From Rhodospirillales bacterium (GTDB lineage Bacteria; Pseudomonadota; Alphaproteobacteria; Micavibrionales; Micavibrionaceae), in contig JACKIV010000001.1 in the NCBI GenBank assembly GCA_020638285.1, positions 310,001 to 374,000 on the forward strand: a stretch of 64,000 nt of DNA, written 5' to 3'. Numbering within the stretch: the stretch's first letter is position 1; each line of letters begins with the position of its first letter. Below the pieces are notes generated by a model that was given only the letters and a program-made list of their open reading frames with translations, did no database searches and had not been told where the DNA came from. This document shows positions 8,699 to 17,338 of this stretch, in pieces. A program made the translations under genes and the position numbers.

Positions 8699-9838
8699 CT
8701 ATTCCCGCAAATCTTCCCAGAATTCCTTGACTTTCTTGAAGAATCCGGTTGATTCGGGTGAGTGCTTGCTCGCACCCGCGCCGCCCAGCGTGGCGTCAAG
8801 CTGCTGCAACAGGTCCTGCTGTTTCCGGCTTAGATTCACCGGCGTTTCCACAAAGGCCTCAATATACAGATCGCCCCGCGAAGGAGAATGCAGGATCGAC
8901 ATGCCCTTGCCCTTGACCCGGAATTTCTGGCCGGACTGGGTCCCGGCAGAAATGGAAACCTTTGTCGTGTCGCCTTCGATCGTGGGAACCTCGATCTCCC
9001 CCCCCAGAGCGGCGCGCGTCATGGTGATGGGAACCCGGCAATGCAGATCGGCATTTTCACGGCGGAACAGTTTGTGTGGCCGGATGGTCAAAAGAATATA
9101 CAGGTCACCGGACGGCCCGCCTCGAACCCCGGCTTCGCCCTCCCCTGTCAGACGGATCCGGCGCCCCGTTTCCACACCGGCGGGAATGGTAATCCTGAGA
9201 GATTTCTCACGCTTGACGCGCCCCGTTCCTACACACTTCTTGCAAGGGCTGCGCAGGATCGTTCCCGCGCCGCCGCAGGTCGAACAGGTCCGCTCGATTG
9301 TAAAAAATCCCTGTTGAAGGCGTACGCGTCCATGACCGTTACAGGTGCCGCAGGTTTCCGGCTTCGTTCCGGCTTCCGCGCCGCTGCCGCCGCACGCATC
9401 GCACGTGTCGTTGACCGGAACGCGCAAGGGAACTTCCTTGCCCTTGAAAGCGTCCTCAAGCGTAATGTCCATCGCGTACTGGATGTCCGCGCCGCGCATG
9501 GTCCCGCCCGAATCCCCGCGTCTGCGTCCCATCAGGTCGCTGAACATATCTTCGAAAATGTCGGAAAAACCACCCGCCGAGAAGCCTCCGCCGGGGCCGC
9601 CCATGCCGCCGGATAGTCCTTCGCTGCCAAATCGGTCATAGGCCGCACGCTTTTGGTCGTCTTTCAGAACGTCGTACGCCTCGTTGACTTCCTTGAATCT
9701 TTCCTCGGCAGCCTTCGGATTGTCCTTGTTGCGGTCGGGGTGATGTTTGGTCACCAGACGACGATAAGCTTTTTTGATCTCTTCGGCGTCCGCGTTTCTT
9801 TCGACGCCGAGAATTTTATAGTAATCCTTACCGGCCAT
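8699..9838 (-). CDS. dnaJ: Chaperone DnaJ (type I Hsp40)
   Basis: Co-chaperone that stimulates DnaK and delivers unfolded clients. 379 residues. J domain with HPD at 33-35, a Gly/Phe-rich stretch (75-95), four CxxCxGxG zinc-binding repeats (C146, C163, C185 and C199 begin them) and the C-terminal substrate-binding domains. Its start overlaps the end of the upstream small J-domain gene by 11 bases, which suggests translational coupling. Downstream of dnaK on the same strand. Confidence 0.97.
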   Translation of the reverse strand: MAGKDYYKILGVERNADAEEIKKAYRRLVTKHHPDRNKDNPKAAEERFKEVNEAYDVLKDDQKRAAYDRFGSEGLSGGMGGPGGGFSAGGFSDIFEDMFSDLMGRRRGDSGGTMRGADIQYAMDITLEDAFKGKEVPLRVPVNDTCDACGGSGAEAGTKPETCGTCNGHGRVRLQQGFFTIERTCSTCGGAGTILRSPCKKCVGTGRVKREKSLRITIPAGVETGRRIRLTGEGEAGVRGGPSGDLYILLTIRPHKLFRRENADLHCRVPITMTRAALGGEIEVPTIEGDTTKVSISAGTQSGQKFRVKGKGMSILHSPSRGDLYIEAFVETPVNLSRKQQDLLQQLDATLGGAGASKHSPESTGFFKKVKEFWEDLRE

Positions 9839-10187
9839 GAGACGCCTCCACAGGGGCCAGAGGCCAGAAAATTTCGCGCAGGGTCAGTGCCGTTTTCTTC
9901 CATCGCGGCGCAGGCGCTTTCGTGCGTTTAACCGGGGCGAGAGAAATCGCGGGCTTTGCGCGGAGTGTCAGATCATATGCCGCGCGCCGGGCCGGATCTT
10001 TCAACACGGCATAGGCCTGATTGATCTCGCGCAACTGTGCTTCGGACCGGATGCGGTCTTCGGGTCTGTGGTCCGGGTGCAGGCGCATGACCTGCGACCG
10101 CCACGCGGCGCGAATCACTGCCCCGCTTGCGTTCGGAGGGACGGAGAGAATATCATAGCACGTTCGGTGAGGCATGGTCTTTTTCAT
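9828..10187 (-). CDS. Small J-domain protein between dnaK and dnaJ
   Basis: 119 residues. The first 70 form a J domain with HPD at 37-39 (MRLHPDHRPED) and the conserved C-terminal helix (INQAYAVLKDPARRAAYD). The remaining 45 residues are basic and contain no Gly/Phe or zinc region. It lies between dnaK and dnaJ and overlaps dnaJ by 11 bases, so it probably acts with the same DnaK. ATG at 10187 or, four codons later, at 10175; neither has a strong ribosome-binding site. An extra J protein inside the dnaKJ cluster is unusual. Confidence 0.8.
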   Translation of the reverse strand: MKKTMPHRTCYDILSVPPNASGAVIRAAWRSQVMRLHPDHRPEDRIRSEAQLREINQAYAVLKDPARRAAYDLTLRAKPAISLAPVKRTKAPAPRWKKTALTLREIFWPLAPVEASHGR

Positions 10188-10329
10188 TCTGGAAAGTCAT
10201 TCTTTACAAGATGTTCAAGCCGTTCAAACGTCAAGCGCGGACAAATCCGAAGAGGGAAGTCAGACAACAACATATCCCGTTAACGAATGCCGTTGTCCTC
10301 CCTTCCCCTTCATCGAAAGGAACGGTGAG

Positions 10330-12237
10330 CTATTTCTTGTCCGTGTCCGTAAAATCGGCGTCGATCACATCGTCGGGAGCAGGCGGCGCTTCACCGGGCG
10401 CGGCAGGCGCGCCTTCCGCCGCCTGTTTTTCCTGCGCCTTGCGATAGGCCATTTCGCCCAGCTTCATGGCCGCATGCATCAAGGCGTTGGTGCGATCCTG
10501 AATGGCGTCCTTGTCCTCGCCGTCAATGACGCTGCGCAGATCGGCCATGGCCTTGTCGATTGCCGCCTTGTCGTCCGCCGGGACATCGCCGCCCAGATCG
10601 GTCAGGGACCGTTCCGTCGAATGAATCAAGGCCTCGCCCTGATTCCGGGCCTCGACAAGCGCGCGTTTTTTCTTGTCTTCATCGGCATGGGTTTCGGCGT
10701 CGCGAATCATCTTTTCGATGTCCTCGGACGACAGACCGCCAGAGGCCTGAATGCGGATGGATTGCTCCTTGTTCGTGGCCTTGTCCTTGGCGGAAACCTG
10801 CACAATCCCGTTCGCATCAATGTCGAACGTCACTTCGATTTGCGGCACGCCGCGCGGCGCGCTTGGAATCCCCACAAGATCAAACTGTCCCAGAACCTTG
10901 TTGTCGGCGGCCATTTCCCGCTCTCCCTGAAAGACGCGGATGGTCACGGCAGACTGATTGTCTTCCGCCGTCGAAAAGACCTGGGATTTTTTGGTCGGGA
11001 TGGTCGTGTTCCGGTCGATCAGACGGGTAAATACCCCGCCCAATGTTTCGATTCCCAAAGACAGAGGTGTCACATCCAGAAGCAGGACGTCTTTCACGTC
11101 GCCTTGCAGCACGCCGCCCTGAATGGCGGCGCCGTCGGCCACGACCTCATCCGGGTTCACACCCTTATGCGGTTCCTTGCCGAAGAAATCCTTGACGGAT
11201 TCAATGATTTTGGGCATGCGGGTCATCCCGCCGACCAGCACCACATCGTCAATGTCGGAAGGTTTCAGCCCCGCATCTTTGAGGGCGGCCTTCACGGGAT
11301 CTTTCGTGCGTTTGATGAGGTCATCGACAAGGCTTTCCAGCTTGGCGCGGGACAGCTTGATGTTCAGGTGTTTGGGGCCCGAAGCGTCCGCCGTAATAAA
11401 GGGCAGGTTGACGTCCGTGCTTTGCGCGGAAGACAGTTCGATCTTCGCTTTTTCCGCCGCTTCTTTCAGGCGCTGCAACGCCAGCTTGTCTTTGCGCAGG
11501 TCGATGCCTTGTTCTTTTTTAAATTCATCCGCGAGGTAATCGATAATGCGCAGGTCAAAATCCTCCCCGCCGAGGAAGGTGTCCCCGTTCGTGGACTTGA
11601 CTTCGAATACGCCATCGCCGATCTCCAGAACGGAGACGTCGAAGGTTCCGCCGCCAAGGTCATAAACGACAATGGTGCCGGAAGCTTTTTTATCCAGCCC
11701 GTAAGCCAGCGCCGCGGCAGTCGGCTCGTTGATAATCCTCAGGACTTCCAGACCGGCAATTTTACCGGCGTCTTTCGTGGCCTGACGCTGGGAATCGTTG
11801 AAATAGGCCGGTACGGTAATAACCGCCTGATCGACTTTTTCCCCCAGGAAATCTTCCGCCGTTTCCTTCATTTTCTGCAAAATCATGGCCGAAATCTGGG
11901 ACGGTGCCATTTTTTCGCCGTCCACTTCCACCCACGCATCGCCATTGTCTCCCTTGATGATTTTAAAAGGGGTCTTGCGGGCCATATCCTTGACTTCAGG
12001 ATCGTCAAACGGCCGGCCGATCAGGCGCTTGATCGCGTAAAGGGTGCTCTCAGGATTGGTGACGGCCTGACGCTTGGCAGGCTGCCCGACAAGGCGCTCG
12101 CCATCTTTGGTGAAGGCCACCATCGACGGGGTCGTCCGCGCGCCTTCCGCATTTTCAATAATTCTGGATTCTTTGCCGTCCATGACGGCAACGCAGGAAT
12201 TCGTGGTGCCGAGGTCAATCCCGATAATCTTGCTCAT
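10330..12237 (-). CDS. dnaK: Chaperone DnaK (Hsp70)
   Basis: ATP-driven chaperone for nascent and stress-damaged proteins. 635 residues: actin-fold ATPase (IGIDLGTTNSCVAV at the start, VYDLGGGTFDVS), the interdomain linker leading to LLLDVTPLSLGIETLGG, the substrate-binding domain and a disordered acidic tail ending DADFTDTDKK. AAGGAG lies 8 bases before the ATG at 12237. No CIRCE element was found; an extended -10 sequence lies about 100 bases upstream. A long antisense open frame mirrors it, a known side effect of dnaK codon usage. Confidence 0.98.
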   Translation of the reverse strand: MSKIIGIDLGTTNSCVAVMDGKESRIIENAEGARTTPSMVAFTKDGERLVGQPAKRQAVTNPESTLYAIKRLIGRPFDDPEVKDMARKTPFKIIKGDNGDAWVEVDGEKMAPSQISAMILQKMKETAEDFLGEKVDQAVITVPAYFNDSQRQATKDAGKIAGLEVLRIINEPTAAALAYGLDKKASGTIVVYDLGGGTFDVSVLEIGDGVFEVKSTNGDTFLGGEDFDLRIIDYLADEFKKEQGIDLRKDKLALQRLKEAAEKAKIELSSAQSTDVNLPFITADASGPKHLNIKLSRAKLESLVDDLIKRTKDPVKAALKDAGLKPSDIDDVVLVGGMTRMPKIIESVKDFFGKEPHKGVNPDEVVADGAAIQGGVLQGDVKDVLLLDVTPLSLGIETLGGVFTRLIDRNTTIPTKKSQVFSTAEDNQSAVTIRVFQGEREMAADNKVLGQFDLVGIPSAPRGVPQIEVTFDIDANGIVQVSAKDKATNKEQSIRIQASGGLSSEDIEKMIRDAETHADEDKKKRALVEARNQGEALIHSTERSLTDLGGDVPADDKAAIDKAMADLRSVIDGEDKDAIQDRTNALMHAAMKLGEMAYRKAQEKQAAEGAPAAPGEAPPAPDDVIDADFTDTDKK

Positions 12238-12335
12238 GGTAAAAGCTCCTTATTTTGTTGCGGCAGACACAACGGGCAGCCCTTTCAATAAGGCACCGCC
12301 CCGGTCCCCTTCATGTTTTGCGGTACGCGGAAAAG

Positions 12336-12344
12336 ACTATAGCA
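12336..12344 (-). promoter_or_regulatory. Extended -10 element upstream of dnaK
   Basis: The minus strand reads TGCTATAGT here, an extended -10 (TGnTATAGT), about 100 bases before the dnaK start. A matching -35 is poor, and no sigma-32 consensus at correct spacing could be identified. A hairpin with stem GCGGG/CCCGC lies slightly upstream (about 12374-12386) and might end transcription of the RodZ-like gene. Confidence 0.4.
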
Positions 12345-12436
12345 CACACGATCCGGATTTCCAGTCCCGCAAGAGCGGGTTTCCCGCTTTTGTGCAAAGG
12401 TAAATATTTTGCATAATTCTCCAAAAGCTGTAGAGC

Positions 12437-13498
12437 CTAATTCACCAGAATATCCGGGTCGATGGGAACGCCGCGACGGACATCGCCGATATCGCCCAGA
12501 CGCGGGATGGTTTTCCCGTCCACGTCGATCTCAAAGCCGCCTGCGTTCCCGGTCGACAGGACGAGCCCCTTGCGGTCGGGCACAAAATACATATCGCCCG
12601 CCTTGAGAATAGAGGAAAGCAGGACGACTCCATCGGGGTCGCGAATCTCGATCCACGTGCTCTGGATCGCCCGGATCAAAACCCGGTGAGAGGCGTTTCC
12701 TTCCGGTGCGATCACATCCGGCGGACCTTCGGTAATCTCTCCGGAGACAGCCGGCGGCGCGGCAGCCGGAGTAAAGGAAATATCCTGCGCCGGACGAGGC
12801 AATGTGAGGGGCTCGTCCCCCGGCGGAGCAACGGCCAGACCCGCCGCCGGTTCAATCGCGGCGGCTTTTTTTGCTGCCTTTTCATCCGGGATCGGCGGAG
12901 AAGCAGAGGCAGGCACATTCACATCTCTGGTCACCGCCGGATCCGGACGAGGCGCAGATTCCGGCGCGGAAGAAGGAATCGCACCGGACCCGGAGGCAGG
13001 CGGCGGAACAATCGCAATGCCTTCCGGCGCAGGAATCGCCGGAACAATCGCCCGGTCCGTCTGACTGAACATCAGCCAGAGAGACAAAACCAGAATGGCG
13101 CAGGCCGCCGAAGAAACCAGAACCCACGATCCCGCCACCCGGCTTTCCGAGGCCGGAACCGGAAGGGTGTACTCGGGTTTTGTAGAATGCCCGCCCGCCT
13201 GCGCCTTGAATTTGCGAATCATCGCATCCGGGTCAAGCCCCAGATATTCGGCATAGGACCGGACAAACCCGATGGCATAAACACGGCCCGGCAGACGGTG
13301 AAACTCGCCGCGCTCCAACGCCTCAAGATAGGATGCCCGGATACGCAGGACGGATTCGACGTCATGAATGCTTTTTTCGTAGAAAAGCCGATTGCGGCGC
13401 AAAACTTCGCCTACGGACAAATCCGAATGGTCACCCGGCGGCAAAGGCGTTTCGCTCTCCGCAAACGCATCCGGTTCGACATCCGTACGCTGTTCCAT
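12437..13498 (-). CDS. RodZ-like helix-turn-helix membrane protein
   Basis: 353 residues from the ATG at 13498 (AAGG just upstream); the frame opens 15 codons earlier at a GTG without a site. An N-terminal Xre-like helix-turn-helix (residues 28-100: VGEVLRRNRLFYEKSIHDVE...LEALERGEFHRLPGRVY) is followed by one membrane segment (123-144), a long Pro/Ala-rich periplasmic linker and a C-terminal DUF4115-type beta domain (SHRVLIRAIQSTWIEIRDPDG). RodZ links MreB to the wall-elongation machinery. The symbol is not given because the RodZ group is defined loosely. Confidence 0.85.
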   Translation of the reverse strand: MEQRTDVEPDAFAESETPLPPGDHSDLSVGEVLRRNRLFYEKSIHDVESVLRIRASYLEALERGEFHRLPGRVYAIGFVRSYAEYLGLDPDAMIRKFKAQAGGHSTKPEYTLPVPASESRVAGSWVLVSSAACAILVLSLWLMFSQTDRAIVPAIPAPEGIAIVPPPASGSGAIPSSAPESAPRPDPAVTRDVNVPASASPPIPDEKAAKKAAAIEPAAGLAVAPPGDEPLTLPRPAQDISFTPAAAPPAVSGEITEGPPDVIAPEGNASHRVLIRAIQSTWIEIRDPDGVVLLSSILKAGDMYFVPDRKGLVLSTGNAGGFEIDVDGKTIPRLGDIGDVRRGVPIDPDILVN

Positions 13499-13564
13499 GA
13501 CCTTACACTCTCCCCCCGGATCTGATTCTCCCCGAAACGACACGCCCGAATCGGGAAGCGGTGC

Positions 13565-14809
13565 CTACTCTAGCCGACCGCGCGCCTCAAGGCCATAGGC
13601 TGCATGCAGGGCGCGAACGGCCAGCTCGGTATATTCTTCAGAAATCAAGACGCTAACCTTGATTTCAGATGTGGATATCACGTGAATATTGATTCTTTTT
13701 TCGGCCAGAGCCGCGAACATGGTCTGGGCAACACCTGCGTGGCTGCGCATTCCGATTCCCACAACCGAGATTTTTGCAACCGTGGAATCAGTCCGGATTT
13801 CGCACGCCGACATTGTGGAGTCGTTTTTCAAAATCTCGACGGCGCGGTGGACGTCGCTGCGCGCAACGGTAAAGGTCATATCTGTCGCGGTGCCATCCGT
13901 TGAAACATTCTGGACGATCATGTCTACATTGATGTTTGCGCGGGCAAGGGGGCCGAAAATCGCGGCGGCGATTCCGGGCTGGTCCGGCACATTCAGCAAA
14001 GTGATTTTTGCATCGTCGCGACTGATGGCGATTCCATTGACGATCTGTTTTTCCACGATGTCTTCCTCTTTCGTCACGAGCGTTCCTGGCAGGTCGCTGC
14101 CTACGGCTCCGGCAAAACTCGACAGAACCTGAACCGGGACGCCCCATTTCATGGCCATTTCGACCGAGCGGGTTTGAAGCACTTTTGCGCCGAGTGATGC
14201 AGCCTCCAGCATCTCTTCATACGAAATCCGGTCCAGCTTGCGCGCGCCGGGAACAATGCGCGGATCGGTTGTGTAAACGCCGTCCACATCCGTATAAATA
14301 TCGCAGCGATCCGCCCGAATCGCCGCGGCAATCGCCACTGCCGTTGTGTCAGATCCGCCCCGGCCCAGAGTTGAGATTCGCCCTTCTTCAGTGATCCCCT
14401 GAAACCCTGCAATGACCGGAATTTCATTTTCTGTCAAAGCCTTATCAAGGAAACCCGAAGGGATGGAGACGATCCGGGCGCGGCCATGCGCCAGATCGGT
14501 CTGGATGGGCACCTGCCACCCCGCCCAGGACCGCGCGGACAGACCGCGCTTTTGCAGGGCCAGAGCCATCAATCCGGACGTGACCTGCTCTCCGCTTGCC
14601 ACCACGGGATCGTACTCGGCGGCGTCGTGAAACGGGTCGATGGCGCGGCAGTAATCGACCAGTTGATTCGTGACCCCCGCCATGGCCGAGACGACCACAA
14701 CGACATTGTGTCCGCGCGCGACTTCGCTCGCGACCAGACCGGCAGCGTTTTCAATCCGCGCCACATCCGCCACCGACGTTCCGCCAAATTTGACAACGAT
14801 CCGGGTCAT
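13565..14809 (-). CDS. lysC: Aspartate kinase
   Basis: Phosphorylates aspartate, opening the lysine, threonine, methionine and diaminopimelate pathways. 414 residues from the ATG at 14809 (AGGAGA directly upstream); the frame extends further but the conserved start is MTRIVVKFGGTSV. The kinase domain includes STLGRGGSDTTAVA, followed by two ACT regulatory domains (ITLLNVPDQPGIAAAIFGPL and ISVVGIGMRSHAGVAQTMF). This is the feedback-regulated single-function form. It lies 37 bases downstream of the rhomboid gene. Confidence 0.96.
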   Translation of the reverse strand: MTRIVVKFGGTSVADVARIENAAGLVASEVARGHNVVVVVSAMAGVTNQLVDYCRAIDPFHDAAEYDPVVASGEQVTSGLMALALQKRGLSARSWAGWQVPIQTDLAHGRARIVSIPSGFLDKALTENEIPVIAGFQGITEEGRISTLGRGGSDTTAVAIAAAIRADRCDIYTDVDGVYTTDPRIVPGARKLDRISYEEMLEAASLGAKVLQTRSVEMAMKWGVPVQVLSSFAGAVGSDLPGTLVTKEEDIVEKQIVNGIAISRDDAKITLLNVPDQPGIAAAIFGPLARANINVDMIVQNVSTDGTATDMTFTVARSDVHRAVEILKNDSTMSACEIRTDSTVAKISVVGIGMRSHAGVAQTMFAALAEKRINIHVISTSEIKVSVLISEEYTELAVRALHAAYGLEARGRLE

Positions 14810-14846
14810 TCTCCTGCTCTGAAATCTTGAAGGAAAAACATTAGCA

Positions 14847-15569
14847 TCATTTCTGGCTACCATGAATGTAGTCATAACTACAATAGTTGCGTCTGAGAAT
14901 TTTTCCCAGAAGGAGACCCAGAACAAAACCTGCGATATGCGCCACAAACGACACACGCTCAAGGTCCGCACTCTGATCAAGCATGGAGCCAAGAATATCA
15001 AAGAGAAAGCCGACTCCCAATAGCCAAAAAGCCGATAGATTCATTGTAAAATGTCCAATCATGAAGAAGGGAGATATTACAATAATTTCAGATCTCGGGT
15101 ACAAAATAAAATAAGAGCCAAGAACGGCAGATATAGCCCCGCTTGCCCCAAGGTGGGGGATATTTGAGTGTATGTCACTCAGCCCATCCACAAAAGCTGT
15201 AAACACAGCTGCTGTGCATATGAAGAGGGCAAAAAAAATTTGACCAAAAGCATATTCCAGGGTTCTGCCAAAAATAAAGAAATAAAGCATGTTTCCAAAG
15301 AGATGCCAGAAATCTGCATGAAGAAGCGCGCTTGTCAATAAAGTGGCCCACACTGGAAAATGTGGATTGGCCTCTTTTCCTTCCAGACCAAAGAGTCGGG
15401 CGGGGGTAAAGGCGAAGTCTTGCCAGAATCTGAGGATTTTCTCTCCTCCCAGAAGCGGTAATTCGAACACAAAGAAGACTAGACAGCATAAAAGAATAAA
15501 AGATAAAGATACCCACGGTGTGAAACGGCCTGTTGTGTTATTGTCACCTAATGGCAGAAGCGCAACCAT
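14847..15569 (-). CDS. Rhomboid-family intramembrane serine protease
   Basis: 240 residues from the ATG at 15569 (GAGGG 8 bases upstream). Six to seven hydrophobic segments; the catalytic serine is in GASGA (S143) and the partner histidine in VAHIAGF (H211), with the H89/N93 pair in HLFGNMLYF. This is the full rhomboid active-site set, so it should be an active membrane protease. Substrates are unknown. The gene looks distinctly AT-richer than lysC and the NlpD-like gene on either side, a hint of later arrival. Confidence 0.9.
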   Translation of the reverse strand: MVALLPLGDNNTTGRFTPWVSLSFILLCCLVFFVFELPLLGGEKILRFWQDFAFTPARLFGLEGKEANPHFPVWATLLTSALLHADFWHLFGNMLYFFIFGRTLEYAFGQIFFALFICTAAVFTAFVDGLSDIHSNIPHLGASGAISAVLGSYFILYPRSEIIVISPFFMIGHFTMNLSAFWLLGVGFLFDILGSMLDQSADLERVSFVAHIAGFVLGLLLGKILRRNYCSYDYIHGSQK

Positions 15570-15630
15570 GGATTGATCCCTCAAAAGAAAAAAGATTCTG
15601 GAAAAATGCCGCTGTCTTCTTGAGATTTTT

Positions 15631-16713
15631 CTATCCCAAAAGCGGTCTGGGGTCCAGCGCTTTGGTTCCACGGCGAATTTCAAAATGCAGCTGGGGCGTT
15701 TCGACCGACCCGGTCGATCCGGCGGTGCCGATTGTCTGGCCCCGGCGCAAAACATCGCCTTTGCGGACATGGACCCGGTCCATATGGCCATATGCCGTAA
15801 CCCATCGGTCCTGATGACGGATCAGGACAAGGTTTCCGTATCCTTCCAGACCATCCCCCGCATAGACAACCACACCGTTTTCGGCGGCCTGAACCGGCGC
15901 GCCGCGCGTGGCGGCGATATTGATACCATCGTTATGAAGCCCGCCTTTCTTGGGTCCATATCCCGACAGGATCCGCCCGCGCACAGGCCATGCGAACGCG
16001 TTGCCCGATCGCGGCGGTGGCGGAGCCAGACGGACGGGCGCGCTTGCCGGGCTTGTTTTAAGCATTCCCGGCGGGGCATCGGAAGGCAGGGGAACGGGGG
16101 ATTTTCTTTTGGAAAATAAATCTTCCAGAGAAACACCCAGAATCGCCTCGGTGCTTTTGGGAGGAGGCTTTTCAGACGGCGGCGGCGCAACGCCCGAAGA
16201 GGCAAGACGCTCCCGCTCCTGGTCGGGGGCGAAAAAAGACCGCCAGCGCTGCCGGAAAGAGGTCCGGGGGCGATCATTTTGCGCCACCTGAACCGTTGTG
16301 GGCGTAGGCAGGCGAATCGTCTCGCCGCTCTGGAGCCTGTAGGGTGCAGACAGGCCGTTCAGCCGCACGATTTCCCGCGTGTCCGTCCCGAACAGGCGTG
16401 AGATTTCATAAAGACTGTCTCCGGGCCGTACCCTGTATTCGCGTGGCGGCGGCAGGCGAAGCCTTTGGCCGGGCTGGAGAATAAACGGTGCGTGCACATC
16501 ATTCAGAGCCACGATGTCAGGGATAGGGAGGCGGTAACGACTTGAAATCAGATAAAGATTTTCACCTTCCGAAACGGTGTGGACGCCTGCGCTGCCCTCG
16601 CCTGCGCTGCGGCCATAGTGAGTCACGGGCGCCGGAGCTTGCGCGCCCAGACACCCCCACAGAAATCCGATGCATGCAAAGGCCAGAACCCGGCGCGAAA
16701 CCCGGAGACTCAT
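15631..16713 (-). CDS. NlpD-like lipoprotein: two LysM domains and a degenerate LytM domain
   Basis: 360 residues. Lipoprotein signal ending FLWGC (lipidated C21), two LysM wall-binding repeats (about 44-88 and 92-137), a Pro-rich linker, and an M23/LytM domain (240-355). The metal site is incomplete: the usual Asp after the first His is Asn (HNDGIN, H260 and N265), although H310 and the second motif LHFEI (H343) remain. LytM proteins lacking a ligand usually activate amidases that split the septum (NlpD, EnvC, DipM) rather than cut wall themselves; that role is inferred here. Confidence 0.88.
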   Translation of the reverse strand: MSLRVSRRVLAFACIGFLWGCLGAQAPAPVTHYGRSAGEGSAGVHTVSEGENLYLISSRYRLPIPDIVALNDVHAPFILQPGQRLRLPPPREYRVRPGDSLYEISRLFGTDTREIVRLNGLSAPYRLQSGETIRLPTPTTVQVAQNDRPRTSFRQRWRSFFAPDQERERLASSGVAPPPSEKPPPKSTEAILGVSLEDLFSKRKSPVPLPSDAPPGMLKTSPASAPVRLAPPPPRSGNAFAWPVRGRILSGYGPKKGGLHNDGINIAATRGAPVQAAENGVVVYAGDGLEGYGNLVLIRHQDRWVTAYGHMDRVHVRKGDVLRRGQTIGTAGSTGSVETPQLHFEIRRGTKALDPRPLLG

Positions 16714-16853
16714 AGGATATGTCTAGCACAAAACATCCTGTTTCGTCATCCCTGCGCTGAATCATCATCCAAAAGGACTTTCAATCGCAAGGTTTTCTGT
16801 TTTATAGTGCGCGGAGCGTTACAGAAACACGCTAAGCATTTGAATTTTATAAT

Positions 16854-16930
16854 GTCCCCGTAGCTCAGGTGGATAGAGCAGCAGTTTCCTAAACTGTTGG
16901 CCGGAGGTTCAAATCCTCTCGGGGACGCCA
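16854..16930 (+). tRNA. tRNA-Arg (CCT)
   Basis: 77 bases including an encoded CCA. Acceptor GTCCCCG pairs with CGGGGAC; the anticodon stem GCAGT/ACTGT encloses the loop TTCCTAA, giving anticodon CCT; the T arm carries GGTTCAAATCC. It reads the rare AGG codon. A -10-like TATAAT lies immediately upstream (16848-16853), too close to be its own start, and a TATAGT lies about 50 bases before the gene. Confidence 0.95.
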
Positions 16931-17170
16931 ACTGTTTTCTCATGATCGCCGAACAGATGAGATCATACCTCATGCAGGCACTGCGATCACCCACGCTGGG
17001 ATGTCATATGGATTGCCCATTTTATGAGGCCGGGTTTTTTGCCTCATCGGGACGTCATGCCGATTCATTTATGCAGATCTTTGTTCTTGTTGCTGCGTCA
17101 GAGTTGCTTGCTGGACGAGGCGCCTTCTGTTAAAACCCACTTGGTTCGGGCATTGAAAAAATGCACCGAG

Positions 17171-17247
17171 GGGCCTGTAGCTCAGTTGGTTAGAGCGGAC
17201 CGCTCATAACGGTTTGGTCGGGGGTTCAAGTCCCTCCGGGCCCACCA
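17171..17247 (+). tRNA. tRNA with CAT anticodon, probably tRNA-Ile2 (integration site)
   Basis: 77 bases with encoded CCA. Acceptor GGGCCTG pairs with CGGGCCC, discriminator A. The anticodon loop CTCATAA gives CAT. The combination of G1-C72, A73, a TTTGGTCG variable region and GGTTCAAGTCC resembles tRNA-Ile2, whose C34 is changed to lysidine, more than elongator tRNA-Met; this is judged by similarity only. Its 3' end (from 17231) is repeated at 26457 and 38298 and is the attachment site of two integrative elements. Confidence 0.85.
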
Positions 17248-17269
17248 TTCACCCCATAACGCCTTGATT
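17231..17269 (+). repeat. Attachment site, left end of element I
   Basis: The tRNA 3' end TCCCTCCGGGCCCACCATT, continuing into CACCCC, is shared with 38298 and in its first 19 bases with 26457. Between 17231 and 38298 the match extends about 39 bases with two mismatches (ATAACGC/GTAACGC and one more before TTGATT). The integrase gene begins 70 bases downstream. The tRNA remains intact on the left side, as expected when integration restores the 3' end. Confidence 0.85.
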
Positions 17270-17338
17270 TTATTGTAACGTATTGGCCTGAAACATCTTT
17301 TTTCTTGCCTTGTGTCACACAATTGTTACACATGAGGT

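Noticed and set aside
10174..12291. 705-codon open frame opposite dnaK
   Set aside because: It mirrors dnaK codon for codon. Long antisense frames opposite dnaK are a known effect of its codon usage, and there is no start signal or protein-like composition.
12374..12395. GCGGG/CCCGC hairpin before dnaK as a CIRCE or heat-shock thermometer
   Set aside because: It does not match CIRCE (TTAGCACTC-N9-GAGTGCTAA) and lies upstream of the probable -10, so it is not in the mRNA leader.
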